Part shown: positions 23,834 to 32,685 of the stretch, one piece after another
Position numbering within the stretch: the first letter of the stretch is position 1
Layout: the number at the start of each line of letters is the position of its first letter
DNA from: Acidiferrobacterales bacterium
GTDB lineage: Bacteria > Pseudomonadota > Gammaproteobacteria > Acidiferrobacterales > SZUA-150
DNA: 33,524 nt
Direction: 5' to 3'
NCBI GenBank assembly: GCA_947258385.1
Contig: CAMYII010000103.1
Span: 1 to 33,524, forward strand
The notes under the pieces: model-generated
What the model saw: the letters and a program-made list of their open reading frames with translations, nothing else
Databases searched by the model: none
Told to the model about the DNA's origin: nothing
Translations under genes and position numbers: made by a program

Positions 23834-25195
23834 TTACGGTTGAGTTCCGTTGTCGGTCTCGATCTGGTTCCGCCCCGAACGTTTGGCGCGGTAGAGGGCT
23901 TCATCCGCCCGATTAATGAAGGACTTCAGCGTGTCACCGGGCAGGTAAAGAGCGATTCCGGCAGAAAGGGTGGGCATGGACACGGCGGTATTCTCATAGC
24001 TGAAACAGGTGTTTGCCGCATAGGCCTGAACCTTCTCAAGGGCGACGACCGCCTCCTCCCGGTTTGTGTAGGGTAGTACGGCGGCGAACTCTTCGCCTCC
24101 ATAACGGGCGATCATGTCATGCTGGCGGAAGGCAGTTAACACGATTTCGGCAAAGCCGCGCAGGATAGTATCCCCGCACGAGTGTCCATAGGCATCATTG
24201 ATTGACTTAAAGCGGTCCAGATCGATCAGGGCAAGCGCTAGCGGATGGCCTGAACGACGCACGCGGCTTAGCTCATCTTCCAGACGACGCGTGAAGGCGC
24301 GGCGGTTTGGCAAACCGGTAAGGTCATCAGTCAGACTTAGTCGCCGGACCCGCCTGAGTTCTTCATTGAGCTGCCTGTTACCGGTGGCAAACGCCTGCAG
24401 AGACTCATGGGTGTTATTGAATTGCTGGATAAGCTCCTGCTGTTCTTGGATGACATGGCCCAGTTCGCCAAGCAGCAAGTTGCGCACCTGTTCGATTTTT
24501 TCCACGCTGGTTGCATGACGCAGAGTGGCCAGTTCGGATTGCAGCTGGCTGCCGAATGATTCGTTTCGGGCAATCATCTCTTCCATGCGTAGCGTGAGCG
24601 TGGTTTGAATGTCGTGGATTCTTTCGCGTTCCTGATCCAGATTTGCTCCTGGAGGCTTATCGCTATCAAATCCGGCCAATGCAATAGCACGGTTGGTTTC
24701 TGCAGAACTCAGATCCAGGCGCAATTGTCCAGGTGCTAGCCGGGCCGCCTGGCGTGTATATTTCTCAGCGCCAATTCCGTTGCTCTCATCATTGCTCATC
24801 TCACCAGCGACTGGAGACGCTGCTTCATAAGCACTCTCAGTGTCCAGCGTGATGTTTGAGGACAGGGTATCAACAAATAACCGGATTTGTTCTCCAAGTG
24901 ACTGCAGATCAACCAGCGACAGCGATGGCTGAATATTTGCGAGCAATGTTGCGGCCTGCTTTCCTTGCGATGATTCTTGGGGCAGGTTCTGAGCGAGCTT
25001 ATCGATCAGCATCTTGACGATATGACCGTACTGATGTTCGATCGCGAGATGGGTGGATTCGAGCTCGGAGAGATAATCACTGAGCTGACTATAGATTTCG
25101 CCGCCGGTCTTGGCTTGCTTTAATCCGTTGAACAAATGCTGCTTCCACGACAGGGATGAAACCGCAGCCAATTTCCTGCGCCCGATCTCCGGCAA
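23834..25195 (-). CDS. Soluble GGDEF diguanylate cyclase
   Basis: The 453-residue product has a C-terminal GGDEF domain (about 285-445) that would make c-di-GMP. DLTGLPNRRAF starts the domain, and LIDLDRFKSINDAYGH carries the metal-binding Asp and substrate contacts. RYGGEEF (366-370) is the active-site loop in its active GGEEF form. The product-inhibition site RxxD is present five residues before it (R357-Q-H-D360). The N-terminal 280 residues are helical and coiled-coil-like, with no transmembrane segment and no known sensor domain that I recognise. The TTG at 25195 is a credible start because AGGAGG lies eight nt upstream; no ATG is near. The gene stands alone, with a long AT-rich region upstream. 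Confidence 0.92.
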   Translation of the reverse strand: MPEIGRRKLAAVSSLSWKQHLFNGLKQAKTGGEIYSQLSDYLSELESTHLAIEHQYGHIVKMLIDKLAQNLPQESSQGKQAATLLANIQPSLSLVDLQSLGEQIRLFVDTLSSNITLDTESAYEAASPVAGEMSNDESNGIGAEKYTRQAARLAPGQLRLDLSSAETNRAIALAGFDSDKPPGANLDQERERIHDIQTTLTLRMEEMIARNESFGSQLQSELATLRHATSVEKIEQVRNLLLGELGHVIQEQQELIQQFNNTHESLQAFATGNRQLNEELRRVRRLSLTDDLTGLPNRRAFTRRLEDELSRVRRSGHPLALALIDLDRFKSINDAYGHSCGDTILRGFAEIVLTAFRQHDMIARYGGEEFAAVLPYTNREEAVVALEKVQAYAANTCFSYENTAVSMPTLSAGIALYLPGDTLKSFINRADEALYRAKRSGRNQIETDNGTQP

Positions 25196-26325
25196 GGTAT
25201 GGTCCTCCTAAAGGGGGCTTATGTTAATCCGGTTGGCGGTGTCAGGATCGCTTGACAAAATCGCACTGTTGTTCGCCCGTCAGGCATTATCAATGCGCGC
25301 CTCTTGTCAGAATCCGCACCAAACCCGATTCAACGATTTAACTCTACTCTTGTTATAGACCAATAACAACTCGACTGGGTGTGATCTTTATGTTGATAAA
25401 TCTGTGCATAAGATTTCAAAAAAACCAGGAAACAGAGTGTTACAAAAAACACCTTAGCGATTTTGTTAAAACCACGAATTAATATCAGCGTTATCAGATT
25501 ATTATCACAAACCGCCCTTAAAAAATGCCTTTATTAATATTTGTTTATATTCGCGATTTGTTGATATTCGCGGCCGTTAGGAACGATTATCATGTCCTTT
25601 CTGAAACATACATCTCCAGTCTATTCGGAAAAAAGATCGCAGCCATGTGCAACACAGGGTTTCAGGTGACGTAATGAGTATTCCGATTCATTATCAGTTG
25701 AGCTAAAGATCTTTGCTGGCAGAGAAAAATACGCGCGCGTCATACGCAGCGTGTATTCGTAACACCTCGAGTGCACATGCTTAATAGTGAGCCCTTGCGT
25801 TTGGCTCTGGTTTTGGGTCCCGCGGGCCAGGGCATTAATCAGTGCCGGGGACACGAAAGCGTTTTACGAGGGTCCGCATGCACCAGATGTCCGGGTTTTA
25901 TCCGCGTCTGTGGAGGCGCTTTGGGTGAGTTTGGAAACCCATTCCGTTGCCTGTGCTTGCGGGTGTGGCGCGTTTTTTGTTGCGTGGGTGTCTAGTGTTC
26001 CCTATTTGCTGTGCCGAAAAAAGCATTGCGGTCTTGCATTGGATTTCTCGTTCGACACGCGGAATATCGGGCCCGTGGGCGAGCATGCCCGGCCGCGCGG
26101 CGCCAACCGTGAAGCGGAAAATGCCTAGGTTTGGTCCCGCGCCGATTCCTGCCGCCTATAGGATTTTGACAGCACCTGGCCACCGGTATTCGCGGAGATT
26201 CCCAGCTTGTTGGGCGTCGGCGAAGCCGGGAGTCTGTTCATGTAACGGGTGATTCTGCTATGTTTGGGGCTTATAAACCGTTGTGAGAAAATTGGCAGGC
26301 GGGAACGGCCCCGGAGCGCGAAACG
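25196..26325. other. 1.1-kb region without a convincing gene
   Basis: The first part (25,380-25,620) is AT-rich and probably holds the promoter of the diguanylate cyclase gene; it includes a direct repeat of ATATTCGCG near 25,550 and 25,565. The second part (25,780-26,300) is GC-rich and carries overlapping short open frames, such as 25,787-26,128 on the plus strand, which are rich in Cys, Trp and Arg and unlike normal proteins. I could not identify an RNA gene; a resemblance to 6S RNA was considered and set aside. It may be an unrecognised RNA or decayed DNA. Confidence 0.4.
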
Positions 26326-26637
26326 ATGTATGTAGCCAAAACACCCGACGAATTTCTCGATTTGATCGATCAGGCAATTTTCGAGATCGAGGACCTGCTG
26401 GCCTGCGCCGGGGATGAGGGAGATTCTGACTATGAATTTACCGATCTGCTGCCATTGTACGAGCATCTGGCAAGCGAGCTGAAAAAGCTTCATGCTGATA
26501 TGAAGCGCGGCGAGCACGAGTTTGGCAAGGGCAAGGATCTGCTATTTATGCCGCTCGTTAAACAGTGGGGCGCGAGAATTCCGTTCCGCGAACTGCTCGG
26601 TGTGATAAATGAGACGTATCGATCAGGATTTGAATGA
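26326..26637 (+). CDS. Conserved-looking hypothetical protein
   Basis: This 103-residue soluble acidic protein (MYVAKTPDEFLDLIDQAIFEIEDLLACAGDEGDSDYEFTD...) starts at an ATG preceded by GGAG at about ten nt. It appears all-helical and has one Cys. There is no signal or membrane segment, and I recognise no domain. It lies 53 nt upstream of aroC on the same strand and may share its transcript. The composition is that of a real protein. Confidence 0.7.
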   Translation: MYVAKTPDEFLDLIDQAIFEIEDLLACAGDEGDSDYEFTDLLPLYEHLASELKKLHADMKRGEHEFGKGKDLLFMPLVKQWGARIPFRELLGVINETYRSGFE

Positions 26638-26690
26638 ACGATACGAGCCGATACGGCGTATATTTATTAAGGATATGGTAGGCGTTTGAC

Positions 26691-27794
26691 ATGTCAGGCA
26701 ATTCGATCGGCAAGCTGTTTACAGTAACGAGCTTCGGCGAAAGCCACGGCAAGGCACTGGGGTGTGTTGTCGACGGTTGCCCGCCGGGCATGGAATTGAA
26801 CGAGGCGGATATCCAGGGCGATCTCGAGCGCCGCAAGCCGGGGCGTTCGCGGCATACGACGCAACGCAAGGAAACCGATCAGGTGGAAATCTTGTCGGGG
26901 GTATTTGAAGGCAGAACTACCGGCACCCCGATAGGGTTATTGATCCATAATATCGACCAGCGGTCTCAGGATTACTCCAAGATCAGGGACCGGTTCCGGC
27001 CAGGTCATGCCGATTACACTTACCAGCAAAAATACGGGCTGCGGGACTATCGCGGGGGCGGCCGCTCATCAGCGCGGGAAACCGCCATGCGGGTAGCGGC
27101 AGGCGCGGTTGCGAAGAAGTATTTGCGCCGACACTGCGGCGTTGTGATTCGCGGCTATCTCGCTCAACTCGGGCCCATCGAAACAGCACTGCGTGATTGG
27201 GATGAAGTTGAGAACAACCCGTTTTTCTGCCCCGATCCGGCCAAGGTCCAAGAGCTGGAGCGCTACATGGATGCGCTGCGCAAGGAAGGTAATTCCATCG
27301 GTGCGCGCATCAATGTGGTGGCGAGCGCCGTCCCGATCGGGCTTGGCGAGCCGATTTTCGATCGGTTGGATGCGGAGATCGCCCGCGCCATGATGAGCAT
27401 CAATGCGGTCAAGGGGGTCGAGATCGGTGCCGGGTTCGCGTGCGTGGAACACAAGGGCACGGAACACCGTGATGAAATTATGCCACAGGGTTTCCTTAGC
27501 AACAATGCCGGTGGCATTCTCGGCGGCATTTCCACCGGTCAGGACATTCTCGTCAGCATGGCCCTGAAGCCGACGTCCAGCATCCGCTTGCCCGGCAAAA
27601 CGGTGAACCTGCAAGGGGAACCGGTCGAGGTCGTAACGACAGGTCGTCATGATCCTTGCGTTGGTATACGTGCAACACCCATCGCCGAGGCCATGCTCGC
27701 CATCGTTTTGATGGATCACGTCTTGCGCCACCGGGCGCAGAATATCGACGTCGACTCTGGGACACCCCTGGTTCCTGCTTCGACTGGCGAGTAA
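26691..27794 (+). CDS. aroC: Chorismate synthase
   Basis: This 367-residue enzyme converts 5-enolpyruvylshikimate-3-phosphate to chorismate, the last step of the shikimate pathway, using reduced FMN. Signatures present are [27 protein letters not shown] at the N-terminus (family signature 1), [29 protein letters not shown] (signature 2, about 105-130), and the C-terminal [20 protein letters not shown] region. Length fits the family (about 360). The TAA stop lies inside a heptad of the degenerate repeat that follows. An MFS gene begins 48 nt downstream. Confidence 0.97.
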   Translation: MSGNSIGKLFTVTSFGESHGKALGCVVDGCPPGMELNEADIQGDLERRKPGRSRHTTQRKETDQVEILSGVFEGRTTGTPIGLLIHNIDQRSQDYSKIRDRFRPGHADYTYQQKYGLRDYRGGGRSSARETAMRVAAGAVAKKYLRRHCGVVIRGYLAQLGPIETALRDWDEVENNPFFCPDPAKVQELERYMDALRKEGNSIGARINVVASAVPIGLGEPIFDRLDAEIARAMMSINAVKGVEIGAGFACVEHKGTEHRDEIMPQGFLSNNAGGILGGISTGQDILVSMALKPTSSIRLPGKTVNLQGEPVEVVTTGRHDPCVGIRATPIAEAMLAIVLMDHVLRHRAQNIDVDSGTPLVPASTGE

Positions 27795-27833
27795 CAAGTA
27801 GTTCATCTTGCTACTTGTAACTTGCGACTTGTA
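27791..27833. repeat. Degenerate heptad inverted-repeat element between aroC and the MFS gene
   Basis: An 8-bp perfect inverted repeat (ACAAGTAG at 27794-27801, CTACTTGT at 27811-27818) is followed by heptads TTGTAAC, TTGCGAC and TTGTAAC. A single left-hand heptad, GTAACAA, overlaps the aroC stop codon. The heptads are close variants of TTGTATC/TTGCATC in the two elements around leuD, so this looks like a shortened relative of them. Confidence 0.6.
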
Positions 27834-27842
27834 ACTGCATTC

Positions 27843-28976
27843 ATGCCCTACTGGCGTCTTTCCGGTTTTTATTTCTTTTACTTCGCAGCACTGGGTGCCT
27901 TAGTGCCGTACTGGGGCCTGTATCTGCAATCGCTAGGCTTCGATGCCGTGCAGATCGGCAATCTCATGGCGCTGCTGCTCGTCTCCCGTATCGTGGCTCC
28001 GAATATTTGGGGGTGGATCGCCGATCATCGCGGTCAGCGTATGGCGGTGGTGCGGTGGGCGGCCTTTCTTAGTGCAGTGGCGTATGCGGGTGTTTTTCTC
28101 GGAACCGGTTTTGGATGGCTGGCGCTCGTTGTCATGTGTTTCAGCTTTTTCTGGAACGCCTCGCTGCCACAGCTGGAAGCCGCCACCATGAATCATCTGG
28201 GCGGGCGTGCCGGGGCCTATGCGCGGGTCCGGCTGTGGGGTTCCATGGGTTTCATCGTCGCGGTAGTGGGGCTGGGCCAGGCGTTTGACCGGATCGCGAC
28301 GTGGTGGCTGTTGCCCGTCATGCTGATGCTGCTCGTTGGCATATGGCTTTTCAGTTTGCTGATACCGGAGTCCGAGGTCGACGGCCAGGCGGCACACCTT
28401 GCCCCGCTGCGACAAGTGCTGCTTCGCCCCGAAGTCCTGGCGTTCCTGGTGGCCTGCTTGTTGATGCAGGCCAGTCATGGCCCTTATTACACCTTCTACT
28501 CGATATATCTCGACAGCCACGGTTATTCCCGTGGTCTGATCGGCGCCCTGTGGGCGTTGGGGGTCGTTTGTGAGATTGTGGTGTTCCTGCTGTTGCACCG
28601 GCTGCAGTCGCGCTTTGGCTTACGTGAGGTTTTGCTCATCAGTTTTGGGTTGGCCGGCGTGCGCTGGTTGCTGATTGGATATTTCCCGGACGAGCTCTGG
28701 TTGCTGGTGGTCGCGCAGGTCCTGCATGCCGCCACATTCGGCACCTTCCATGCCACAGCGGTGACAATGGTGCACGGTTTTTTCACTGGTCGTCATCAAA
28801 TCCGCGGTCAGGCCATTTACGGCAGCACCAGTTTTGGAATCGGCGGCGCGCTCGGGAGCTTCTACAGCGGGCTCACCTGGAACAGCCTCGGGCCGGAGGT
28901 GACTTACGTGATTGCGGCCGCGCTGGCGCTCGCCGCGTTCACGGTGACCGCGGTTTGGATCAGAGGGAAGACCTGA
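27843..28976 (+). CDS. MFS transporter (MFS_1-like, HcaT/PPP-type)
   Basis: The 377-residue product has about twelve hydrophobic segments. It starts MPYWRLSGFYFFYFAALGALVPYWGLYLQSLGFDAVQIG, and the phrase YWGLYLQSLGFDA with WGWIADHRGQRM after the second helix is typical of the MFS_1-like group that includes HcaT-type permeases. The ATG at 27843 is a better start than the TTG at 27822, which lies inside the repeat. No obvious ribosome-binding site is present; the repeat occupies that place. The substrate cannot be told. It is convergent with the Arg-rich hypothetical gene, and the two overlap by 17 nt at their 3' ends. Confidence 0.82.
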   Translation: MPYWRLSGFYFFYFAALGALVPYWGLYLQSLGFDAVQIGNLMALLLVSRIVAPNIWGWIADHRGQRMAVVRWAAFLSAVAYAGVFLGTGFGWLALVVMCFSFFWNASLPQLEAATMNHLGGRAGAYARVRLWGSMGFIVAVVGLGQAFDRIATWWLLPVMLMLLVGIWLFSLLIPESEVDGQAAHLAPLRQVLLRPEVLAFLVACLLMQASHGPYYTFYSIYLDSHGYSRGLIGALWALGVVCEIVVFLLLHRLQSRFGLREVLLISFGLAGVRWLLIGYFPDELWLLVVAQVLHAATFGTFHATAVTMVHGFFTGRHQIRGQAIYGSTSFGIGGALGSFYSGLTWNSLGPEVTYVIAAALALAAFTVTAVWIRGKT

Positions 28977-29406
28977 GTCGCCGGTAGCGGTACTGCTCGA
29001 GCGGGATAATGTCGGCCTGACGCCCGCCGCGTCTGCGTGCCCGCCGTTGCCTGCGGGCGGGCGCGGACGGCTTGCAACCGGTTTGTTCGTATTCGGAGAA
29101 GATTGCATTGACGGCATGGCACAGGTCATCGATCAGGGCAAAGACGTCCACATCCGTCTTCGGAGAGCGCAGGATTTCCAGGCGGACGGCGATCAGCGCC
29201 TCGTTGGTCTTGGCGGCGGAAACAGAATCGGCCATCCTATGACAACGATTTTGTTTGTAAATGGCGCGCACGATGCGTGTCATCAGCTCCGTATGCACCG
29301 GGCTGCTATCGAAAACATCGCGGATATCAGCAGCGGCCGGGTTGACCGGAAGCTGATGGTAGCCGAGCCGGTTCTCCAATTGCTGCAGAAACTGCCCGAA
29401 ATTCAT
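28960..29406 (-). CDS. Hypothetical protein with Arg-rich C-terminal tail, coupled to LysR gene
   Basis: The product has 148 residues. Residues 1-110 are helical and mixed in charge (MNFGQFLQQLENRLGYHQLPVNPAAADIRD...). Residues about 113-148 are strongly basic (RRQRRARRRGGRQ...), suggesting nucleic-acid or membrane binding. The ATG overlaps the stop of the LysR gene as ATGA, so the two are translationally coupled and likely functional partners. I recognise no family. The 3' end overlaps that of the MFS gene by 17 nt on the other strand. Confidence 0.65.
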   Translation of the reverse strand: MNFGQFLQQLENRLGYHQLPVNPAAADIRDVFDSSPVHTELMTRIVRAIYKQNRCHRMADSVSAAKTNEALIAVRLEILRSPKTDVDVFALIDDLCHAVNAIFSEYEQTGCKPSAPARRQRRARRRGGRQADIIPLEQYRYRRLRSSL

Positions 29407-30272
29407 CGCGTTTCCTTGATTGTCTGGATCATGGCCCTTGCCGCGTTAGATAAACTGCGCTTGGCGTGGGTCACGATGCCGAGTTTGCGCCGGATATTAA
29501 TCCCTACAATGTGGACCACTTTTAGCTCATCGTCAATCATTGTCTGGGGCAGGGCGCTCCAGCCAAAGCCGATACTCGTCAGCATTTTGAGCACTTCCAG
29601 ATAGTTGGTCTCCATACGGACAGCGATATCTCGCCGTTTTTTTCTGAACGCCGACATGATCAGCTCGCGCGTTACCGTCCCCGGTCCCGGCAAAATGGCC
29701 GGATACGCCAGCAAGGTGGCGGCATCGGTTTTTTTGGCCGTGGCGAGCGGGTGCGACGGCGCGATGACGAGCGTCAACGGATCCAACCACATCGCGGTCG
29801 CTTCGAGCTCGGGGTGGGCCCGCAGCGGCAGGGTGACGGCGGCGAGCTCCAGTTCCCCCTGGGCGACTGCCTCACACGCGGATTCCGAGCCCATAAAACG
29901 CAAATCGAGCCGTACCGAAGGGTATTGTGTATGGAAGGCCTTCAGGGCCGCGGGCAGGCGATGCAGGCCGATATGGTGGCTCGTGGCCATGCTGAGGGTG
30001 TCACCTAGCCGACCGGACAGGTTCATCACGGATCGCTTGGCGTCGTCGACCTCGGCCAGGATGGTTCTGGCGCGCGACAACAGGGCCTGGCCGGCCTCGG
30101 TCAGGTGGATGCGGCGGCCGATGCGGTCAAACAGGCGCATACCCAATTCCCGCTCCAGGGCCGCAACCCGTTTGCTCACCGCGGGTTGTGTCAGGTAGCT
30201 TTGTTCAGCGGCAACGGAGAAAGAACCGGCTTCCGCCACCGTGAGAAACACACGAAGGGCTACGATATCCAT
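29403..30272 (-). CDS. LysR-family transcription regulator
   Basis: The product has 289 residues. The N-terminal winged helix has MDIVALRVFLTVAEAGSFSVAAEQSYLTQPAVSKRVAALERELGMRLFDR (residues 1-50), which fits LysR regulators closely. The C-terminal part (about 90-285) is a periplasmic-binding-like co-inducer domain. It is divergent from leuC with 101 nt between starts, the standard arrangement for a LysR regulator and its target, so control of leuCDB is likely. The effector could be a leucine-pathway intermediate such as 2-isopropylmalate; this is inference. Its stop codon overlaps the start of the Arg-rich hypothetical gene. Confidence 0.9.
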   Translation of the reverse strand: MDIVALRVFLTVAEAGSFSVAAEQSYLTQPAVSKRVAALERELGMRLFDRIGRRIHLTEAGQALLSRARTILAEVDDAKRSVMNLSGRLGDTLSMATSHHIGLHRLPAALKAFHTQYPSVRLDLRFMGSESACEAVAQGELELAAVTLPLRAHPELEATAMWLDPLTLVIAPSHPLATAKKTDAATLLAYPAILPGPGTVTRELIMSAFRKKRRDIAVRMETNYLEVLKMLTSIGFGWSALPQTMIDDELKVVHIVGINIRRKLGIVTHAKRSLSNAARAMIQTIKETR

Positions 30273-30305
30273 AACTATATGGAATATTATATATGAAAAT
30301 TATGA
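30269..30305. promoter_or_regulatory. AT-rich operator/promoter region between lysR and leuC
   Basis: CCATA-N4-TATGG (30269-30282) is a small dyad overlapping the LysR start codon. It is followed by a run of ATATTATATATGAAAATTATG. LysR proteins bind AT-rich T-N11-A dyads in such divergent regions, so this is the likely operator; exact sites are not certain. Confidence 0.45.
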
Positions 30306-30373
30306 ATTTGCGTTATCTGTAGCGCATTGATTACACTGGCGGCGGGTTCGTACAAAACAGGTGGCAAATAGCG

Positions 30374-31780
30374 ATGGCAGGCAAGACGCTTTATGACAAA
30401 CTGTGGGACAGCCATGTCGTGCGCTGTGACGACCACGGAACCTGTTTGCTTTACATCGATCGCCACCTGGTACACGAGGTCACCTCGCCACAGGCCTTTG
30501 AGGGCTTGCGCCTGGCCGGACGCAAGCCGTGGCGGATAGCCGCCAACCTGGCGGTTCCGGATCACAATGTGCCCACGACCAGCCGCGGCCGCGGCATTGA
30601 GGATCCGGTCTCGCGTCTGCAGGTGCAGACCTTGGACAGCAACTGCGCCGAATTCGGGATTACCGAGTTCAAGATGGACGATCCGCGCCAGGGTATTGTG
30701 CATGTTATCGGGCCCGAGCAGGGCGCGACCCTCCCGGGCATGACAGTGGTGTGTGGTGATTCGCATACCTCCACACACGGCGCGTTTGGCGCCCTGGCCT
30801 TCGGTATCGGTACCTCCGAGGTCGAGCATGTACTTGCCACGCAATGTCTGATTCAGAAGAAGTCGAAGAACATGCTGATGAGCGTCGACGGCCGGCCCTC
30901 ACCCGGGATCACGGCGAAAGACATCGTATTGGCCATCATCGGCGAGATCGGCACGGCCGGGGGCACCGGTTATGCCATCGAATTCGGTGGGCAGGCGATC
31001 GCCGAGCTCTCCATTGAAGGCCGGATGACGGTCTGTAACATGACGATCGAAGCGGGTGCCCGCGCCGGCATGATCGCGGTGGACGATAAAACCATTGCCT
31101 ACCTTGAGAAGCGCCCCTTGGCGCCCCAAGGGGCGCTGTGGGGGCAGGCGGCTGCCGTGTGGCGCGAGCTTCGCAGCGATCCCGATGCGCAATTCGATCG
31201 GGTGGCGCGCCTCGACGCTGCCGCCATCAAGCCCCAGGTGAGCTGGGGAACATCACCGGAGATGGTGGTGGCGGTCGATGGAACCGTGCCCGATCCGGAC
31301 GAGGAACAAGACGACGTCAAGCGCGAAGCCATGCGCGCGGCGCTTAGCTATATGGATCTCCCCCCCCGTACGCCGGTGACGGATATTCGCCTGGATAAGG
31401 TGTTTATCGGTTCCTGTACCAACTCCCGCATCGAGGACCTGCGCGCCGCTGCCCGGATCGTGGAGGGCCGCCGGGTGGCGGACAACATCAAGCAGGCACT
31501 GGTGGTGCCCGGTTCCGGGCTGATCAAGCGCCAGGCCGAAGGCGAGGGACTGGACCGCGTCTTTATTGAGGCCGGTTTTGAATGGCGCGAGCCCGGCTGC
31601 TCCATGTGTCTGGCCATGAACGCGGACCGGCTGCAGCCCGGTGAGCGCTGCGCGTCGACCTCGAACCGCAATTTCGAGGGTCGTCAGGGGCAGGGCGGGC
31701 GCACCCACCTGGTAAGCCCCGCCATGGCCGCCGCCGCGGCGATCGCCGGGCGTTTTGTCGATATTCGGGAATTGATCTAA
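30374..31780 (+). CDS. leuC: 3-isopropylmalate dehydratase large subunit
   Basis: The 468-residue product is the aconitase-like large subunit that, with LeuD, isomerises 2-isopropylmalate to 3-isopropylmalate. [16 protein letters not shown] is the usual start. The [4Fe-4S] cysteines are in [12 protein letters not shown] and [12 protein letters not shown], and [30 protein letters not shown] is a family signature. Length matches E. coli LeuC (466). It is the first gene of leuC-leuD-leuB and is transcribed away from the LysR gene. Confidence 0.97.
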   Translation: MAGKTLYDKLWDSHVVRCDDHGTCLLYIDRHLVHEVTSPQAFEGLRLAGRKPWRIAANLAVPDHNVPTTSRGRGIEDPVSRLQVQTLDSNCAEFGITEFKMDDPRQGIVHVIGPEQGATLPGMTVVCGDSHTSTHGAFGALAFGIGTSEVEHVLATQCLIQKKSKNMLMSVDGRPSPGITAKDIVLAIIGEIGTAGGTGYAIEFGGQAIAELSIEGRMTVCNMTIEAGARAGMIAVDDKTIAYLEKRPLAPQGALWGQAAAVWRELRSDPDAQFDRVARLDAAAIKPQVSWGTSPEMVVAVDGTVPDPDEEQDDVKREAMRAALSYMDLPPRTPVTDIRLDKVFIGSCTNSRIEDLRAAARIVEGRRVADNIKQALVVPGSGLIKRQAEGEGLDRVFIEAGFEWREPGCSMCLAMNADRLQPGERCASTSNRNFEGRQGQGGRTHLVSPAMAAAAAIAGRFVDIRELI

Positions 31781-31790
31781 ATAGAAAGCA

Positions 31791-31886
31791 GATACAAGAT
31801 ACAAGATGCAAGATACAAGTAAAGACGTAGATACCTTGGTATCTGCCATTGCATTAACTTGTATCTTGTATCTTGTCCCTTGTATC
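31791..31886. repeat. 96-nt heptad inverted-repeat element A (leuC-leuD)
   Basis: Four heptads of the type GATACAA/GATGCAA (31791-31818) are mirrored by four TTGTATC-type heptads (31859-31886) around a 40-nt core. The core contains a nested hairpin (AGATACC-TT-GGTATCT at 31829-31844). The whole can fold into one long stem. The reverse complement of this element matches element B at 84 of 96 positions, so both are copies of one mobile or duplicated unit. Confidence 0.9.
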
Positions 31887-31909
31887 TATCATTTCAGAGT
31901 GAAACGGCT

Positions 31910-32545
31910 ATGGAAAAATTCGAGAAATTAACTGGATTGGTGGTCCCGTTGGACAGACCCAATGTGGATACCGATGCCGTTATCCCGAAGCAGTTCTTGA
32001 AATCGATCAAGCGTACCGGGTTCGGGCCGTATCTGTTCGATGAATGGCGCTACCTGGACCATGGCGAGCCGGGAATGGATTGCACTGATCGGCCGCGCAA
32101 CCCGGATTTCGTGTTAAATCAGCAGCGCTATGAAGGCGCCCGGATCCTGCTCGCGCGCGATAATTTCGGCTGCGGGTCCTCGCGCGAGCACGCGCCCTGG
32201 GCGCTGCTCGATTATGGTTTTCGCGTCATAATCGCTCCCAGTTTTGCCGATATCTTTTATAATAACTGCTTCAAGAACGGCATCTTGCCCATCGTGCTAC
32301 CGGCCGAAATCGTGGACCGGCTGTTCAAAGAAGTATCGGCCACACCGGGCTACGAGCTGGCGGTGGATTTACCCGCCCAAACCGTCACGACACCGGCGGG
32401 CGAGGTGATGCATTTCGGCGTCGATCCATTCCGCAAACACTGCCTGGTGAACGGCCTGGATGACATTGGCCTTACCTTGCAGCACGTCAATGAGATCAAG
32501 GCGTATGAACAACGGCGCAAACAAGAGGCACCTTGGTTGTTTTAG
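31910..32545 (+). CDS. leuD: 3-isopropylmalate dehydratase small subunit
   Basis: The product has 211 residues from the ATG at 31910; the frame is open back to 31859, but that part translates repeat element [34 protein letters not shown] is the standard LeuD N-terminus, and [16 protein letters not shown] is the swivel-domain signature that completes the active site with LeuC. It is flanked by two inverted copies of the 96-nt heptad element, which space it about 130-140 nt from each neighbour. That gap is unusually wide for a leu operon. Confidence 0.96.
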   Translation: MEKFEKLTGLVVPLDRPNVDTDAVIPKQFLKSIKRTGFGPYLFDEWRYLDHGEPGMDCTDRPRNPDFVLNQQRYEGARILLARDNFGCGSSREHAPWALLDYGFRVIIAPSFADIFYNNCFKNGILPIVLPAEIVDRLFKEVSATPGYELAVDLPAQTVTTPAGEVMHFGVDPFRKHCLVNGLDDIGLTLQHVNEIKAYEQRRKQEAPWLF

Positions 32546-32550
32546 ATATA

Positions 32551-32646
32551 GATACAAGATGCAAGATACAAGATACAAGTTAATGCAATAACAGGTTCCA
32601 AGATATCGGCGTCTTTACTTGTATCTTGCATCTTGGATCTTGTACC
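32551..32646. repeat. 96-nt heptad inverted-repeat element B (leuD-leuB)
   Basis: Four GATACAA/GATGCAA heptads (32551-32578) and four TTGTATC-type heptads (32619-32646; variants TTGCATC, TTGGATC, TTGTACC) surround a 40-nt core. The core begins TTAATGCAAT and ends CGTCTTTA. It is the inverted copy of element A; differences sit mainly in the core and in single heptad bases. Confidence 0.9.
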
Positions 32647-32685
32647 TGCGTTCTGTTAATGCCGCATAGTTCGAGCGATTAAACA

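Noticed and set aside
25787-26128. 113-codon open frame rich in Cys and Trp
   Set aside because: There is no ribosome-binding site, the composition is irregular, and it overlaps other equally long frames on both strands.
26040-26210. Resemblance to 6S RNA (GAGCATGC in the middle and CGGAGATTCC near the 3' end)
   Set aside because: The two short matches are about the right distance apart, but no complementary 5' segment exists to close the terminal stem, and the neighbours are not the usual 6S neighbours.
31791-32646. Heptad arrays as a CRISPR array
   Set aside because: The repeats are seven nt, contiguous and arranged as inverted arms; there are no spacers and no cas genes.
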